A stretch of 64,000 bases of DNA from Paenisporosarcina macmurdoensis (GCF_042658845.1 NZ_JBHSRI010000009.1:1-64000), one strand, 5' to 3'; counted from the stretch's first letter, positions 1-8,013 are shown. Numbers and translations are program-made. The notes: a model not told the origin generated them from the sequence alone.

Positions 1-56
1 GGAAGCACGGCGACGTGTGCAGCTGACGAATACTAATCGATCGAGGACTTAACCAA
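1..56 (+). rRNA. 23S ribosomal RNA, 3' end (partial)
   Basis: The first bases match the conserved 3' terminus of Bacillales 23S rRNA, ending in GAGGACTTAACC just before AT-rich spacer. The rest of the gene lies upstream of the window. 5S rRNA and a tRNA cluster follow, so this is the distal part of an rrn operon. Confidence 0.93.
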
Positions 57-188
57 AATTTTGAATGGCTTTCAATGGCCCGTTTATCCAGTTTTGAGTG
101 AACAAGAAATAGTTTTTTTAAATAATAAAAAACACTTGTAAATCTCGTCAGACTTGTTATAATAAATCTTGTCTTTAAAAACAAATAG

Positions 189-304
189 TCTGGTGATGAA
201 TGCGAAGAGGTCACACCCGTTCCCATACCGAACACGGAAGTTAAGTTCTTCAGCGCCGATGGTAGTTGGGGGTCTCCCCCTGCGAGAGTAGGACGTTGCC
301 AGGC
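189..304 (+). rRNA. 5S ribosomal RNA
   Basis: About 116 nt that match Bacillus 5S rRNA almost throughout, including the internal block ACCGAACACGGAAGTTAAG and the 3' end GAGAGTAGGACGTTGCCAGGC-like sequence. The ends pair with each other (TCTGG with CCAGG). It sits between the 23S end and the first tRNA, as usual for a Bacillales rrn operon. Exact ends may differ by a base or two. Confidence 0.95.
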
Positions 305-317
305 ATTATATTATTAT

Positions 318-392
318 TCCGAAGTAGCTCAGTGGTAGAGCAATCGACTGTTAATCGATTGGTCGTAGGTTCGAGTCCTACCTTCGGAGCCA
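318..392 (+). tRNA. tRNA-Asn (GTT)
   Basis: Full cloverleaf with acceptor arms TCCGAAG and CTTCGGA, anticodon GTT, T-loop GTTCGAGTC and encoded CCA. First tRNA after 5S, as in B. subtilis trnD. Confidence 0.97.
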
Positions 393-396
393 TATT

Positions 397-488
397 GGGG
401 AGCTGTCCGAGTGGCCGAAGGAGCACGATTGGAATTCGTGTAGGCGGGTTAAACTGTCTCAAGGGTTCAAATCCCTTGCTCTCCGCCA
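397..488 (+). tRNA. tRNA-Ser (GGA)
   Basis: Class II tRNA with a long variable arm, anticodon GGA in loop TTGGAAT, T-loop GTTCAAATC and encoded CCA. The acceptor stem has one G-U pair. Confidence 0.96.
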
Positions 489-510
489 AAGACTTTCTTC
501 TATAATATAT

Positions 511-585
511 GGCCCCTTGGTCAAGCGGTTAAGACACCGCCCTTTCACGGCGGTAACACGGGTTCGAATCCCGTAGGGGTCACCA
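511..585 (+). tRNA. tRNA-Glu (TTC)
   Basis: Acceptor arms GGCCCCT and AGGGGTC, anticodon TTC in the loop CTTTCAC, encoded CCA. Confidence 0.97.
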
Positions 586-639
586 ATTTCTTTTTACGTA
601 ACTTTAACCAGTATGTAAGAAGAATCAAAAGCAAGTAGT

Positions 640-738
640 TCTAGGAAACGATCGAATGAATGAAGAAGCGTACAAAAATACGTTACTGCATGAATGAGTG
701 AATTGACAACGAAATGCGTAGCTTTTCATTCTTTTTAA
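640..738 (+). repeat. Conserved tRNA-spacer element, copy 1
   Basis: Spacer between tRNA-Glu and tRNA-Val. It holds a short hairpin (GCGTAC then TACGTTAC) followed by a GAATGAGTGAATTGACAACG-type tail ending in AGCTT. The order of motifs matches the spacer at about 1465-1555. I read these as two diverged copies of an rrn/tRNA spacer module, possibly involved in transcript processing. That role is inference. Confidence 0.45.
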
Positions 739-739
739 C

Positions 740-815
740 GGAGGATTAGCTCAGCTGGGAGAGCATCTGCCTTACAAGCAGAGGGTCGGCGGTTCGAGCC
801 CGTCATCCTCCACCA
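740..815 (+). tRNA. tRNA-Val (TAC)
   Basis: Acceptor arms GGAGGAT and ATCCTCC, anticodon TAC, T-loop GTTCGAGCC, encoded CCA. Confidence 0.97.
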
Positions 816-963
816 TTACACTATTGAAACTCTCTAAAGAAATCGCGAGGGTGGAGCAAATCGCCAAACGAAGATGGCGATTAACATCGAAGCAGGCGAA
901 GCTGATGCAGATGTCCACAATGACATAAGCGTTGTATCATAGTGTTTATAACAATAATATTAT

Positions 964-1043
<80 letters not shown>

Positions 1044-1268
1044 AATCTTAAAATGATTAACATCGACAGTGACAAAAATCGATGAACAAAAAAGTGACAT
1101 TACTCACGCTAGAGAAATTGCGAGAGTGTTTATAACAATTATATTATCGCAGGGTGGAGCAAATCGCCAAACGAAGATGGCGATTAACATCGAAGCAGGC
1201 GAAAGCCGATGCAGATGTCCATTAAGTAATAAGCGTAGTATCTATAGTTTTTATAACAATATTATTAT

Positions 1269-1346
<78 letters not shown>

Positions 1347-1348
1347 AT

Positions 1349-1424
1349 GGTTCCGTGGTGTAGCGGTTAACATGCCTGCCTGTCACGCAGGAGATCGCGG
1401 GTTCGATTCCCGTCGGGACCGCCA
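1349..1424 (+). tRNA. tRNA-Asp (GTC)
   Basis: Acceptor arms GGTTCCG and CGGGACC, anticodon GTC in CTGTCAC, encoded CCA. Only 3 bp separate it from the second tRNA-fMet. Confidence 0.97.
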
Positions 1425-1464
1425 TTTTTTATGAAGTATCTAGAATTGGAATAAGCAAAGAAGA

Positions 1465-1555
1465 TCGAGGAAGCAAAATGAGTAAGTGAAGGAGCGTACT
1501 AACGTACGTGACTAACCGAACGAAAGAAGCTGACAAAGAGATTCAAAGCTTAGTA
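1465..1555 (+). repeat. Conserved tRNA-spacer element, copy 2
   Basis: Spacer between tRNA-Asp and tRNA-Phe with the hairpin GCGTACTAACGTACGTGAC followed by a CGAACGA, CTGACAAAGAG and AGCTT series in the same order as the spacer at 640-738. It is read as the second copy of the same module. Confidence 0.45.
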
Positions 1556-1571
1556 CAAATTCAACTAATGT

Positions 1572-1647
1572 GGCTCAGTAGCTCAGTCGGTAGAGCAAAG
1601 GACTGAAAATCCTTGTGTCGGCGGTTCGATTCCGTCCTGAGCCACCA
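1572..1647 (+). tRNA. tRNA-Phe (GAA)
   Basis: Acceptor arms GGCTCAG and CTGAGCC, anticodon GAA in loop CTGAAAA, encoded CCA. Confidence 0.97.
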
Positions 1648-1666
1648 TTATATTTTTTAACACCAT

Positions 1667-1742
<76 letters not shown>

Positions 1743-1751
1743 TCTTCAATT

Positions 1752-1835
1752 GGAGGGGTAGTGAAGTGGCTAAACACGACGGACTGTAAATCCGTTCCTT
1801 CGGGTTCGGCGGTTCGAATCCGCCCCCCTCCACCA
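1752..1835 (+). tRNA. tRNA-Tyr (GTA)
   Basis: Class II with a variable arm (TCCTTCGGGTTC region), acceptor GGAGGGG with CCCCTCC, anticodon GTA in CTGTAAA, encoded CCA. Confidence 0.96.
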
Positions 1836-1840
1836 ACTTT

Positions 1841-1914
1841 AGGGGCATAGTTTAAAGGTAGAACTGAGGTCTCCAAAACCTCCAGTGTGGGTTCGACTCC
1901 TACTGCCCCTGCCA
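1841..1914 (+). tRNA. tRNA-Trp (CCA)
   Basis: Acceptor AGGGGCA with TGCCCCT, anticodon CCA in loop CTCCAAA, encoded terminal CCA. Confidence 0.97.
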
Positions 1915-1931
1915 ATTTTTATTGTCTTTAT

Positions 1932-2008
1932 GGCGGTTGTGGCGAAGTGGTTAACGCATCGGATTGTGATTCCGACATTCGAGGGTTCAATTCCCTTCAG
2001 TCGCCCCA
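1932..2008 (+). tRNA. tRNA-His (GTG), copy 1
   Basis: Carries the extra 5' G (G-1) opposite C73, anticodon GTG, encoded CCA. A second His gene follows 40 bp later. Confidence 0.95.
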
Positions 2009-2048
2009 TTTTCCTGATTTGCATTCAAACTTTTATTAATAACATTAT

Positions 2049-2125
2049 GGCGGGCGTGGCGAAGTGGTTAACGCATCGGATTGTGATTCCGACACTCGGG
2101 GGTTCAATTCCCCTCGTTCGCCCCA
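2049..2125 (+). tRNA. tRNA-His (GTG), copy 2
   Basis: Same body as copy 1 with changes in the acceptor stem (GGGCG with CGTTC instead of GGTTG with CAGTC) that keep pairing. Anticodon GTG, encoded CCA. It looks functional, not decayed. Confidence 0.94.
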
Positions 2126-2134
2126 TATTATTAA

Positions 2135-2206
2135 TGGGGTATAGCCAAGCGGTAAGGCAACGGATTTTGATTCCGTCACGCCCTGGTTCGAATCCAGGTT
2201 CCCCAG
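2135..2206 (+). tRNA. tRNA-Gln (TTG), CCA not encoded
   Basis: Acceptor TGGGGTA with TTCCCCA, anticodon TTG in loop TTTTGAT, T-loop GTTCGAATC. The sequence after discriminator G is TATT, so the CCA end must be added by nucleotidyltransferase. Most neighbours encode it. Confidence 0.94.
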
Positions 2207-2213
2207 TATTGTT

Positions 2214-2288
2214 GCGGAAGTAGTTCAGTGGTAGAACACCACCTTGCCAAGGTGGGGGTCGCGAGTTCGAACCTCGTCTTCCGCTCCA
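2214..2288 (+). tRNA. tRNA-Gly (GCC)
   Basis: Acceptor GCGGAAG with CTTCCGC, anticodon GCC in loop TTGCCAA, encoded CCA. Confidence 0.97.
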
Positions 2289-2299
2289 TTTTTTTTTTT

Positions 2300-2373
2300 G
2301 GCGGCATAGCCAAGTGGTAAGGCAAAGGTCTGCAACACCTTTATCACCGGTTCAAATCCGGTTGCCGCCTCCA
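2300..2373 (+). tRNA. tRNA-Cys (GCA)
   Basis: Acceptor GGCGGCA with TGCCGCC, anticodon GCA in loop CTGCAAC, encoded CCA. A run of T precedes the gene. Confidence 0.96.
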
Positions 2374-2411
2374 TACTTTTTTTGTTTTTAGTCTGCATGT
2401 AATTATAATTT

Positions 2412-2492
2412 GCCCGAGTGGTGGAATGGCAGACACGCCGCACTCAAAATGCGGTGCCGTAAGGCGTGCCAGTTCGAGTCTGGCCTCGGGTA
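2412..2492 (+). tRNA. tRNA-Leu (CAA), CCA not encoded
   Basis: Class II tRNA with a long variable arm (GTGCCGTAAGGCGTGCC region). Anticodon CAA in loop CTCAAAA. The acceptor starts with a G1-U72 wobble (GCCCGAG against CTCGGGT). After discriminator A the DNA reads TCA, so CCA is not encoded. Last tRNA of the cluster. Confidence 0.93.
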
Positions 2493-2500
2493 TCATTCGA

Positions 2501-2538
2501 AAAGCAGTATCTACTTAATGTAGATACTGCTTTTTTTT
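2501..2538 (+). terminator. Terminator of the rRNA-tRNA operon
   Basis: Perfect 14-bp stem (AAAGCAGTATCTAC with GTAGATACTGCTTT), 5-nt loop and a run of eight T, right after tRNA-Leu. Confidence 0.93.
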
Positions 2539-2588
2539 GTATATTATGAGGAACTGCCATTGTTCAGTAGAAGCACATTTACGGGGAA

Positions 2589-2780
2589 TCATTTCTTATC
2601 ATTATTTACGGGGTGATTGGGTTCGCGCTTAGTGTTATTTTTGGCTGCTTTGTTTTGACCAACCGTATCTAAATCATCCGGACTTACATCGTGTCCAAAG
2701 CCAAATTCTTCACGATCAAATTTTGCCTTCTTCATATTTTTATTTTGTCTTTGTTGATTCTTTGTATTATTTGAAGTCAA
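2589..2780 (-). CDS. Small hydrophilic protein of unknown function
   Basis: A 63-residue, very polar protein rich in Asn, Lys and Gln with one longer motif (DREEFGFGHDVSP) in the middle. No membrane segment or signal peptide. The start is a TTG with GGAGGTG about 8 nt upstream on the minus strand, better placed than any internal ATG. Composition and size resemble minor small acid-soluble spore proteins of Bacillales, but I cannot assign it to a named family. It stands alone between the tRNA terminator and a hairpin at 2864. Confidence 0.65.
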   Translation of the reverse strand: MTSNNTKNQQRQNKNMKKAKFDREEFGFGHDVSPDDLDTVGQNKAAKNNTKREPNHPVNNDKK

Positions 2781-2863
2781 CGAAATTCACCTCCATTTTC
2801 TAATAGCTTGTTCTGAATGAATAGGTTTATTCTTCTTGATTTCGTTTTTTTTCTTTAAAATAA

Positions 2864-2895
2864 AAAAAGTCTAAGCATAGGCTTAGACTTTTTTG
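2864..2895. terminator. Bidirectional-type terminator hairpin
   Basis: AAAAAAGTCTAAGC and GCTTAGACTTTTTT form a perfect stem with a 4-nt loop, with A and T runs on the two sides. No gene ends right next to it. It separates the minus-strand gene at 2589 from the plus-strand genes that follow. No coding sequence or other element is apparent between 2895 and 3093. Confidence 0.75.
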
Positions 2896-3092
2896 TGAGA
2901 AATACCATGGCTTATCAACCCAAGCCTCACGTATTTAGTATAACCTCTTAATGACTATATAAACGGCTTAATATATACCAACTGGCCCAAATCTAAACAG
3001 AATTCCTCCTATTTTGACATTACCCAATAGCTGTTTAAGCGATCAGAATAATGACCACACTAATTTTATCAAAAAAGGCATTAGGTGATCAG

Positions 3093-3389
3093 ATGATTAG
3101 CTCAGCATGGATGTTAATACTATTAAATAGTTTGGATGGGATTGCAACATATGTAGGTATATCTTTATTAATTATTAGTGAAGCCAATCCGTTATTGGCA
3201 GAATTAGATCCATTCAATATTCTCATGATTAAATTGTATTTAAGCACTTTTCTAACAGCGTTTATATTACAACATCCATTGCAACTGTTTGGAAGAGGGT
3301 TTACATATCTCCTTAGTTTTGCCAACGTGTGTTATTTAGGAGTATTTGCTAGTCATGTTTTTTGGATTGGTGTAAGTATGGTGTACTAA
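3093..3389 (+). CDS. DUF5658-type small membrane protein, paralog 1
   Basis: 98 residues with three to four hydrophobic segments. Key motifs are LNSLDGIATYVGI in the first segment and EANPLL after it, typical of DUF5658 proteins of unknown function. The ATG at 3093 is preferred because AGGTG lies 5 nt upstream. The ATG at 3051 has no ribosome binding site. A second protein of the same type is encoded at 4295, so a WrbA gene is flanked by two paralogs. Role unknown; membrane location is inferred from hydrophobicity. Confidence 0.7.
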   Translation: MISSAWMLILLNSLDGIATYVGISLLIISEANPLLAELDPFNILMIKLYLSTFLTAFILQHPLQLFGRGFTYLLSFANVCYLGVFASHVFWIGVSMVY

Positions 3390-3514
3390 TACTTATGATG
3401 ATAAAAATAGAATAAAAACTAATTTTTAAGGGAATAACGAAATAGGAACTGATGTTAATTCGTCTAGATTCTTTATTTATCGCTAAACTGTTCATTCTAA
3501 CAAGGGAGATGAAA

Positions 3515-4129
3515 ATGATGTCAAAAGTAAAATTAGCAGTAATATACTACAGTTCAACAGGCACTAACTATCAATTAGCGAAATGGGCAGAGGAAGGTGC
3601 GAAAGAAAACGGTGCTGAAGTGAAAGTATTGAAAGTACCGGAAACTGCTCCGCAAAGTGCCATTGATTCAAATCCAGCATGGAAAGCAAATATTGAGGAA
3701 ACGAAAAATGTGCCTGAAGTCACTTTGGATGATTTGGAATGGGCAGATGCCATTATATTTAGTGTTCCTACACGCTTTGGGAATATGCCTGGTCAAGTGA
3801 AGAATTTCTTAGATACTACAGGAGGACTGTGGTTTAATGGGAAGTTAACAAATAAAGTGGTGAGTGCCATGACTTCTGCACAAAACCCTCATGGTGGACA
3901 AGAGGTGACCACACTGGCGCTATATACAACTATGTACCACTGGGGAGCGATTGTGGTGGCGCCTGGTTATACAGATCCTGTATTGTATAGTGCTGGTGGT
4001 AATCCTTATGGGACAAGTGTATCTGTCAACCAAGAAGGTAAAATGGTTGAAGATGTTCAAGGTGCGGTTAAACACCAAGCAAAACGTACTGTCACTGTTG
4101 CGGAATGGGTTAAAAAAGGGAATAAATAA
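3515..4129 (+). CDS. wrbA: NAD(P)H:quinone oxidoreductase, WrbA type
   Basis: 204-residue flavodoxin-like protein of the WrbA family, which uses FMN to reduce quinones by two electrons and limits redox cycling. Visible motifs are the phosphate-binding loop YYSSTGTNYQLA near the N terminus, PTRFGNMPGQVKNFLD around residue 80, and TSAQNPHGGQE near residue 120. Length fits the family (about 200). The open frame extends upstream to 3452, but AGGGAG at 3503 sets the start at ATG 3515 or 3518. It sits alone, followed by a strong terminator. Confidence 0.9.
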   Translation: MMSKVKLAVIYYSSTGTNYQLAKWAEEGAKENGAEVKVLKVPETAPQSAIDSNPAWKANIEETKNVPEVTLDDLEWADAIIFSVPTRFGNMPGQVKNFLDTTGGLWFNGKLTNKVVSAMTSAQNPHGGQEVTTLALYTTMYHWGAIVVAPGYTDPVLYSAGGNPYGTSVSVNQEGKMVEDVQGAVKHQAKRTVTVAEWVKKGNK

Positions 4130-4140
4130 TACATGTCAAA

Positions 4141-4187
4141 AGGCAGGGAGTTAGAAGGTATCCAACTTCTAACTCTCTGCCTTTTCT
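4141..4187 (+). terminator. Terminator after wrbA
   Basis: Stem AGGCAGGGAGTTAGAAG with CTTCTAACTCTCTGCCT, short loop, then TTTTC. One mismatch or wobble in 17 bp. Confidence 0.88.
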
Positions 4188-4294
4188 TAATGGTTTCATA
4201 ATTGATATGGATTCCTTATGAATTAATAAAGTTCTCAGGGCTATCGATTAAAAATCGTTCTTAATGCATACCATATATAGATTCAATCCAAAAC

Positions 4295-4603
4295 ATGGGG
4301 TGGGCAATTCTGTCGGTCTTGGCGTTTCTCATTGTGGTTCTTAATGCAGTGGATGGAGTACTAACCTACATAGGTTTAAAAACTTCTCAGATAGAAGAGC
4401 TTAATCCAATGCTTAGTATACTTCAGCCTGAGTCTATTCTCTTTGTTAAGTTGTTGCTAAGTGGTTTATTGTGGTATGTCATTTATAAAAAAGGGTTATT
4501 GAGGTTTGGAAGGAAGCTTCTATTGCTTTTATGGATAGTTGTGGTAATTTACACGGGTGTAATTATTCTGCATCTCTTTTGGTTCATTCCATTCTTGTTC
4601 TAA
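4295..4603 (+). CDS. DUF5658-type small membrane protein, paralog 2
   Basis: 102 residues, three to four hydrophobic segments, with LNAVDGVLTYIGL and ELNPML at the same places as LNSLDGIATYVGI and EANPLL in the protein encoded at 3093. A lysine and arginine turn (KKGLLRFGRK) separates the second and third segments. No convincing ribosome binding site is visible at the ATG, so the start is less certain. Function unknown. Confidence 0.68.
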   Translation: MGWAILSVLAFLIVVLNAVDGVLTYIGLKTSQIEELNPMLSILQPESILFVKLLLSGLLWYVIYKKGLLRFGRKLLLLLWIVVVIYTGVIILHLFWFIPFLF

Positions 4604-4630
4604 TTGACTGTAAGCAAAGTATATCTCAAA

Positions 4631-4668
4631 TAAAAAGGATGACACTCTGAGGGTGTTATCCTTTTTGT
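4631..4668 (+). terminator. Terminator after the second DUF5658 gene
   Basis: AAAAAGGATGACACTC and GGGTGTTATCCTTTTT form a stem with one G-T pair, loop TGA, then a T run. Confidence 0.88.
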
Positions 4669-4746
4669 ATGGTTGCACCACAATAAATGGATTAGGCATT
4701 CACCTAGATTTTGTATATACTATAGATACTAGTTTATAGGAATAGG

Positions 4747-5520
4747 ATGAGTAAAATGAGTGAAGTGGGATCAATACCAAACGAAATTTCAATGTTAAAA
4801 GCGCTAAATAGTATTGGTGAAAATATTATCATCGCTGATAAACAGTTCCATATCAGATGGATGAATAGCAATGCCTCAGAATTGTTATCAGTGGTTGCAC
4901 CGTTATTTCAATTACAGGACAGTGAAGCCTTTATTGGATTAAGTATGGACTTCTTTCATAAGCGCCCTGTACATCAACAACAAGTAATGAGAAGTTTAGA
5001 AACCACACACCGAACACGGATTACGATTCGTGATCGTATCGTAACTGATATAGTTGTTACACCCATAAAAAATGACTTAGCTGATATAGAAGGATACGTT
5101 GTCATGCTAATGGACGTAACCACAAAATCAGAAGAAGAGAAAAAGAAAGAAAAGTTGATTAAAGCACTTTCACTTCCTATTTTACATGTGTGGAAAAATA
5201 CAATTGCATTGCCGTTAATCGGAGAGTTTGATGCAGAGCGAGCAGACCTACTTATTTCATCTGTGTTATTGGAATGCTCTGCTCACCGAATTGAATACGT
5301 TTTAATCTCTTTAAGTGGATTGAGTGATTTTGATCAAGAAGTTCAATTTTATATTCAAAAGCTGTATGATTGTTTAAAATTAATTGGTGCAAAATGTATT
5401 TTGGTAGGTATTAGTCCAAAGCTTGCTATATCGATGGGTGCTTTGGAACGAGATATTCCAACATATAGTTCAACTTATGCTGCCTTAGAAGCAGTTATGG
5501 AACAACAAAAGCAACAGTAA
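4747..5520 (+). CDS. PAS-STAS protein, RsbR-like
   Basis: 257 residues: an N-terminal PAS-like domain (about 20-130) and a C-terminal STAS domain (about 145-250), with a charged linker (EEEKKKEK). The STAS part aligns with RsbR stressosome proteins (LISLSGLSDFDQEVQFYI, CILVGISPKLA). In RsbS and RsbR the residue after the D of this first block is the phosphorylated Ser or Thr. Here it is Gln. The second site region has Ser. No kinase or rsb partner is nearby. Start could also be the ATG at 4756, which has a better spaced AGGA. A role in stress or light sensing is inference. Confidence 0.72.
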   Translation: MSKMSEVGSIPNEISMLKALNSIGENIIIADKQFHIRWMNSNASELLSVVAPLFQLQDSEAFIGLSMDFFHKRPVHQQQVMRSLETTHRTRITIRDRIVTDIVVTPIKNDLADIEGYVVMLMDVTTKSEEEKKKEKLIKALSLPILHVWKNTIALPLIGEFDAERADLLISSVLLECSAHRIEYVLISLSGLSDFDQEVQFYIQKLYDCLKLIGAKCILVGISPKLAISMGALERDIPTYSSTYAALEAVMEQQKQQ

Positions 5521-5551
5521 AAAAACCGCTTCCTCGCGAAGCGGTTTTTAT
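5521..5551. terminator. Bidirectional terminator between convergent genes
   Basis: AAAACCGCTTC with GAAGCGGTTTT, loop CTCGC, with A and T runs on both sides. It serves the PAS-STAS gene and the convergent B3/B4 gene. Confidence 0.92.
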
Positions 5552-5560
5552 GTGCAGCTA

Positions 5561-6253
5561 TTAATCAATCGACACTTGTGGATGTTCTTTATCCAAAAGG
5601 AAAGTTGAATAACTTCCACCATTTACTTGCGCAAACATTTTCCCGGCGGACTTTATTAGTTTTTCAGCATCTTCCATGGTGGTGGAAGGTTGTAAAAAGA
5701 AAATCTGTAACCCTTCAACGGTAGTTTCATTAACTACGGTGCGAATTGAATCGACAAATGGGCTACCAAATGGACCTACTGTATCTTCAACGCATAATAT
5801 GCCACTTAACGTATTATCACGTCCATTAATGCCTGTATATGAGGTTTCAGCATCACCAAGTCGAATGTGACTATCTCCTGCTATTTGAGATACATCATAT
5901 AGACCAACAGGAATTTCGTATTGTAAGGAAAAGAAGGTATTTAAATCTACACCGCTGTTTAATGGTTGCAGATAATTCTGGTTGCGAATACGACGCATCA
6001 TTGCCTCCATGGATGGACGATATCGACCAGGGTCCGCTCCAAACTTCTTCCATAAGACTCTCCATTCTTTAATTCCCGGATAATCTGTCAATTCTTTGTC
6101 CTGCAAATCAAAAAATAAGTGTTCTTGATATAATTGCATGCGTCCTTTTAGCATTTGAGGAGATTCTGACACGACAAATTTGGTATAATGATTAATGCCT
6201 ATTTTAATGCGTTCATCGATTTGAAAGATGGATGGATCGATTGAAATTTTCAT
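5561..6253 (-). CDS. B3/B4 tRNA-binding domain protein
   Basis: 230 residues resembling the B3/B4 domain that is otherwise part of the beta subunit of phenylalanyl-tRNA synthetase, where it edits misacylated tRNA. Indicators are WRVLWKKFGADPGRYRPS around residue 65, the RIRNQNYL stretch and SGVDLNTFFSLQYEIPVGLYD after it, in the usual order for free-standing B3/B4 proteins. ATG start with AGGTG upstream. The protein lacks the rest of PheT. A trans-editing or amino-acid-binding role is inference. It is divergent from queG. Confidence 0.8.
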   Translation of the reverse strand: MKISIDPSIFQIDERIKIGINHYTKFVVSESPQMLKGRMQLYQEHLFFDLQDKELTDYPGIKEWRVLWKKFGADPGRYRPSMEAMMRRIRNQNYLQPLNSGVDLNTFFSLQYEIPVGLYDVSQIAGDSHIRLGDAETSYTGINGRDNTLSGILCVEDTVGPFGSPFVDSIRTVVNETTVEGLQIFFLQPSTTMEDAEKLIKSAGKMFAQVNGGSYSTFLLDKEHPQVSID

Positions 6254-6308
6254 GTTTTCACCTACAGATCATTTTTCATCATTTTAGCATAAGGAGGGAG
6301 AAGTTATC

Positions 6309-7445
6309 ATGAATGTGAATCAGTTTCAACAAGAGCTCGTTTCATTTGCACACTCAATCGGAATTGATAAAATCGGCTTTGCTTCTTCCGATCCTTTTCG
6401 TGAGTTGAAAAACCGATTGAAGCGACAACAAGAGCTTGGGTATCAATCTGGTTTTGAAGAGCCAGATATCGAGAAAAGAACGACCCCAACTCTGTTGTTG
6501 GATGAAGCAGAAAGTATTATATCGATTGCAATTGCCTATCCGTCACGTATGGAAAACGCTCCGCAAGGAAAAAAAGGGGAGCGCAGAGGGATTTTTGCAC
6601 GCGCGTCGTGGGGAACAGACTATCATACGGTGTTACGAGACCGTTTAGCCAAATTAGAACAGTTTATTGCTTCACATATCATTGATGCTAAAACACGCTC
6701 AATGGTGGATACAGGAGAGTTATCTGACCGTGCTGTTGCACAGCGGGCAGGAATCGGCTGGAGCGCGAAAAATTGTGCTGTGATTACTCCAGAGTTCGGA
6801 TCTTATGTGTATTTAGGTGAAATTATTACCAATCTTCCATTTGCACCGGATACACCAATGGAAGATGAGTGTGGAGATTGTCGACTGTGCTTAGACGTTT
6901 GTCCGACAGGCGCTTTAATTGAAGGTGGTCAATTGAACGCACAGCGATGTATTGCATTCTTAACACAGACAAAAACTTCTTTGCCTGATGAGTTCCGAAC
7001 TAAAATTGGAAATCGTATTTATGGCTGCGATACGTGCCAGACGGTGTGTCCAAAAAATAAAGGCAAGTTTAATATGCATCAAATCGATTTCCAACCCGAT
7101 CCGGAACTTGCTAAGCCTTTGCTGTTACCATTGTTGAAAATGAGTAACAAAGAATTTAAAACAAAGTTTGGACATGTTTCTGGATCATGGAGAGGAAAGA
7201 AACCAATTCAACGGAATGCCATTTTAGCTTTAGCACATTTCAAAGAAGAAAGTGCCATTCCTAATTTAATTGACTTACTGTTCAAAGATGAGCGACCAGT
7301 AATTCGTGGGACAGCTGCTTGGGCGATTGGGAAGATTGGAACCGAAGAAGGAAGATCAGCGCTTCATGAAGCATTACAAACAGAAACAGACACTGAAGTA
7401 GTTGAAGAAATCCATAAAGGATTAGCGTTTCAAACCGTAAATTAA
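6309..7445 (+). CDS. queG: Epoxyqueuosine reductase
   Basis: 378 residues. QueG reduces epoxyqueuosine to queuosine in tRNA, the last step of queuosine synthesis, with cobalamin and two 4Fe-4S clusters. The first Cys cluster is CGDCRLCLDVCPTGAL (near residue 190), the second is GCDTCQTVCPKN (near 240). The proposed catalytic Asp lies in MVDTGELSDRAVAQRAGIGW near 135. HEAT-like repeats follow (about 300-370). Start ATG with AAGGAGGGAG 9 nt upstream. trmL follows after 12 nt, so two wobble-position tRNA modification genes share a transcript. Confidence 0.95.
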   Translation: MNVNQFQQELVSFAHSIGIDKIGFASSDPFRELKNRLKRQQELGYQSGFEEPDIEKRTTPTLLLDEAESIISIAIAYPSRMENAPQGKKGERRGIFARASWGTDYHTVLRDRLAKLEQFIASHIIDAKTRSMVDTGELSDRAVAQRAGIGWSAKNCAVITPEFGSYVYLGEIITNLPFAPDTPMEDECGDCRLCLDVCPTGALIEGGQLNAQRCIAFLTQTKTSLPDEFRTKIGNRIYGCDTCQTVCPKNKGKFNMHQIDFQPDPELAKPLLLPLLKMSNKEFKTKFGHVSGSWRGKKPIQRNAILALAHFKEESAIPNLIDLLFKDERPVIRGTAAWAIGKIGTEEGRSALHEALQTETDTEVVEEIHKGLAFQTVN

Positions 7446-7457
7446 GGAAGTGGAAGA

Positions 7458-7931
7458 ATGAGCATTCACGTAGTACTTTATCAACCATTAATACCTGCTA
7501 ATACAGGCAACATTGCACGTTCTTGTGCAGGAACAGATACAAAACTTCATTTAATTCGCCCACTTGGTTTCTCGACAGACGATAAGATGTTAAAGAGAGC
7601 CGGACTGGATTACTGGGAACACGTTGATATCCATTATTACGATGGGTTAGATGAATTGTTTGCTAAGTATCCATTAGGAGAGTTTTTCTTCCTAACTAAG
7701 CATGGATCGAAGCCTCATACAACGTTTGACTATAGTGACAGAGAAAAAGATACCTTTTTCGTTTTTGGGAAAGAAACATCTGGATTGCCTCGTGAATTAA
7801 TTGATGCCAATCAAGACCGTTGCTTACGCATTCCAATGAACGACAATGTGCGTTCATTAAACTTATCGAATACAGCAGCCATTTTAATTTATGAAGCACT
7901 TCGTCAACAAGATTATCCGAATTTGAAGTAA
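7458..7931 (+). CDS. trmL: tRNA (cytidine/uridine-34 2'-O-)-methyltransferase
   Basis: 157-residue SPOUT methyltransferase of the TrmL (YibK/CspR) type, which 2'-O-methylates the wobble base of tRNA-Leu. Family motifs NTGNIARSCAGT near residue 15, FGKETSGLPRELI near 100 and the C-terminal knot RIPMNDNVRSLNLSNTAAI are intact, and the length is standard. ATG with AAGGAAG upstream. The gene is coupled to queG, an arrangement also found in B. subtilis (yhbA/queG next to cspR). Confidence 0.95.
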   Translation: MSIHVVLYQPLIPANTGNIARSCAGTDTKLHLIRPLGFSTDDKMLKRAGLDYWEHVDIHYYDGLDELFAKYPLGEFFFLTKHGSKPHTTFDYSDREKDTFFVFGKETSGLPRELIDANQDRCLRIPMNDNVRSLNLSNTAAILIYEALRQQDYPNLK

Positions 7932-7973
7932 GCTGAGTACCAGCAAGGATCATTAGACATGTATTGAAAAATA

Positions 7974-8008
7974 AAAAAGGGATTGCTAGTTAGTAGCAAT
8001 CCCTTTTA
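7974..8008. terminator. Terminator after trmL
   Basis: AAAAGGGATTGCTA and TAGCAATCCCTTTT, 5-nt loop, flanked by A and T runs. It also lies just past the stop of the small minus-strand gene at 8014. Confidence 0.9.
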
Positions 8009-8013
8009 CATGG

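Noticed and set aside
250..505. Open frames on both strands over 5S and tRNA genes
   Set aside because: They lie over clear rRNA and tRNA genes, as do similar frames up to 2443. Structure explains the sequence.
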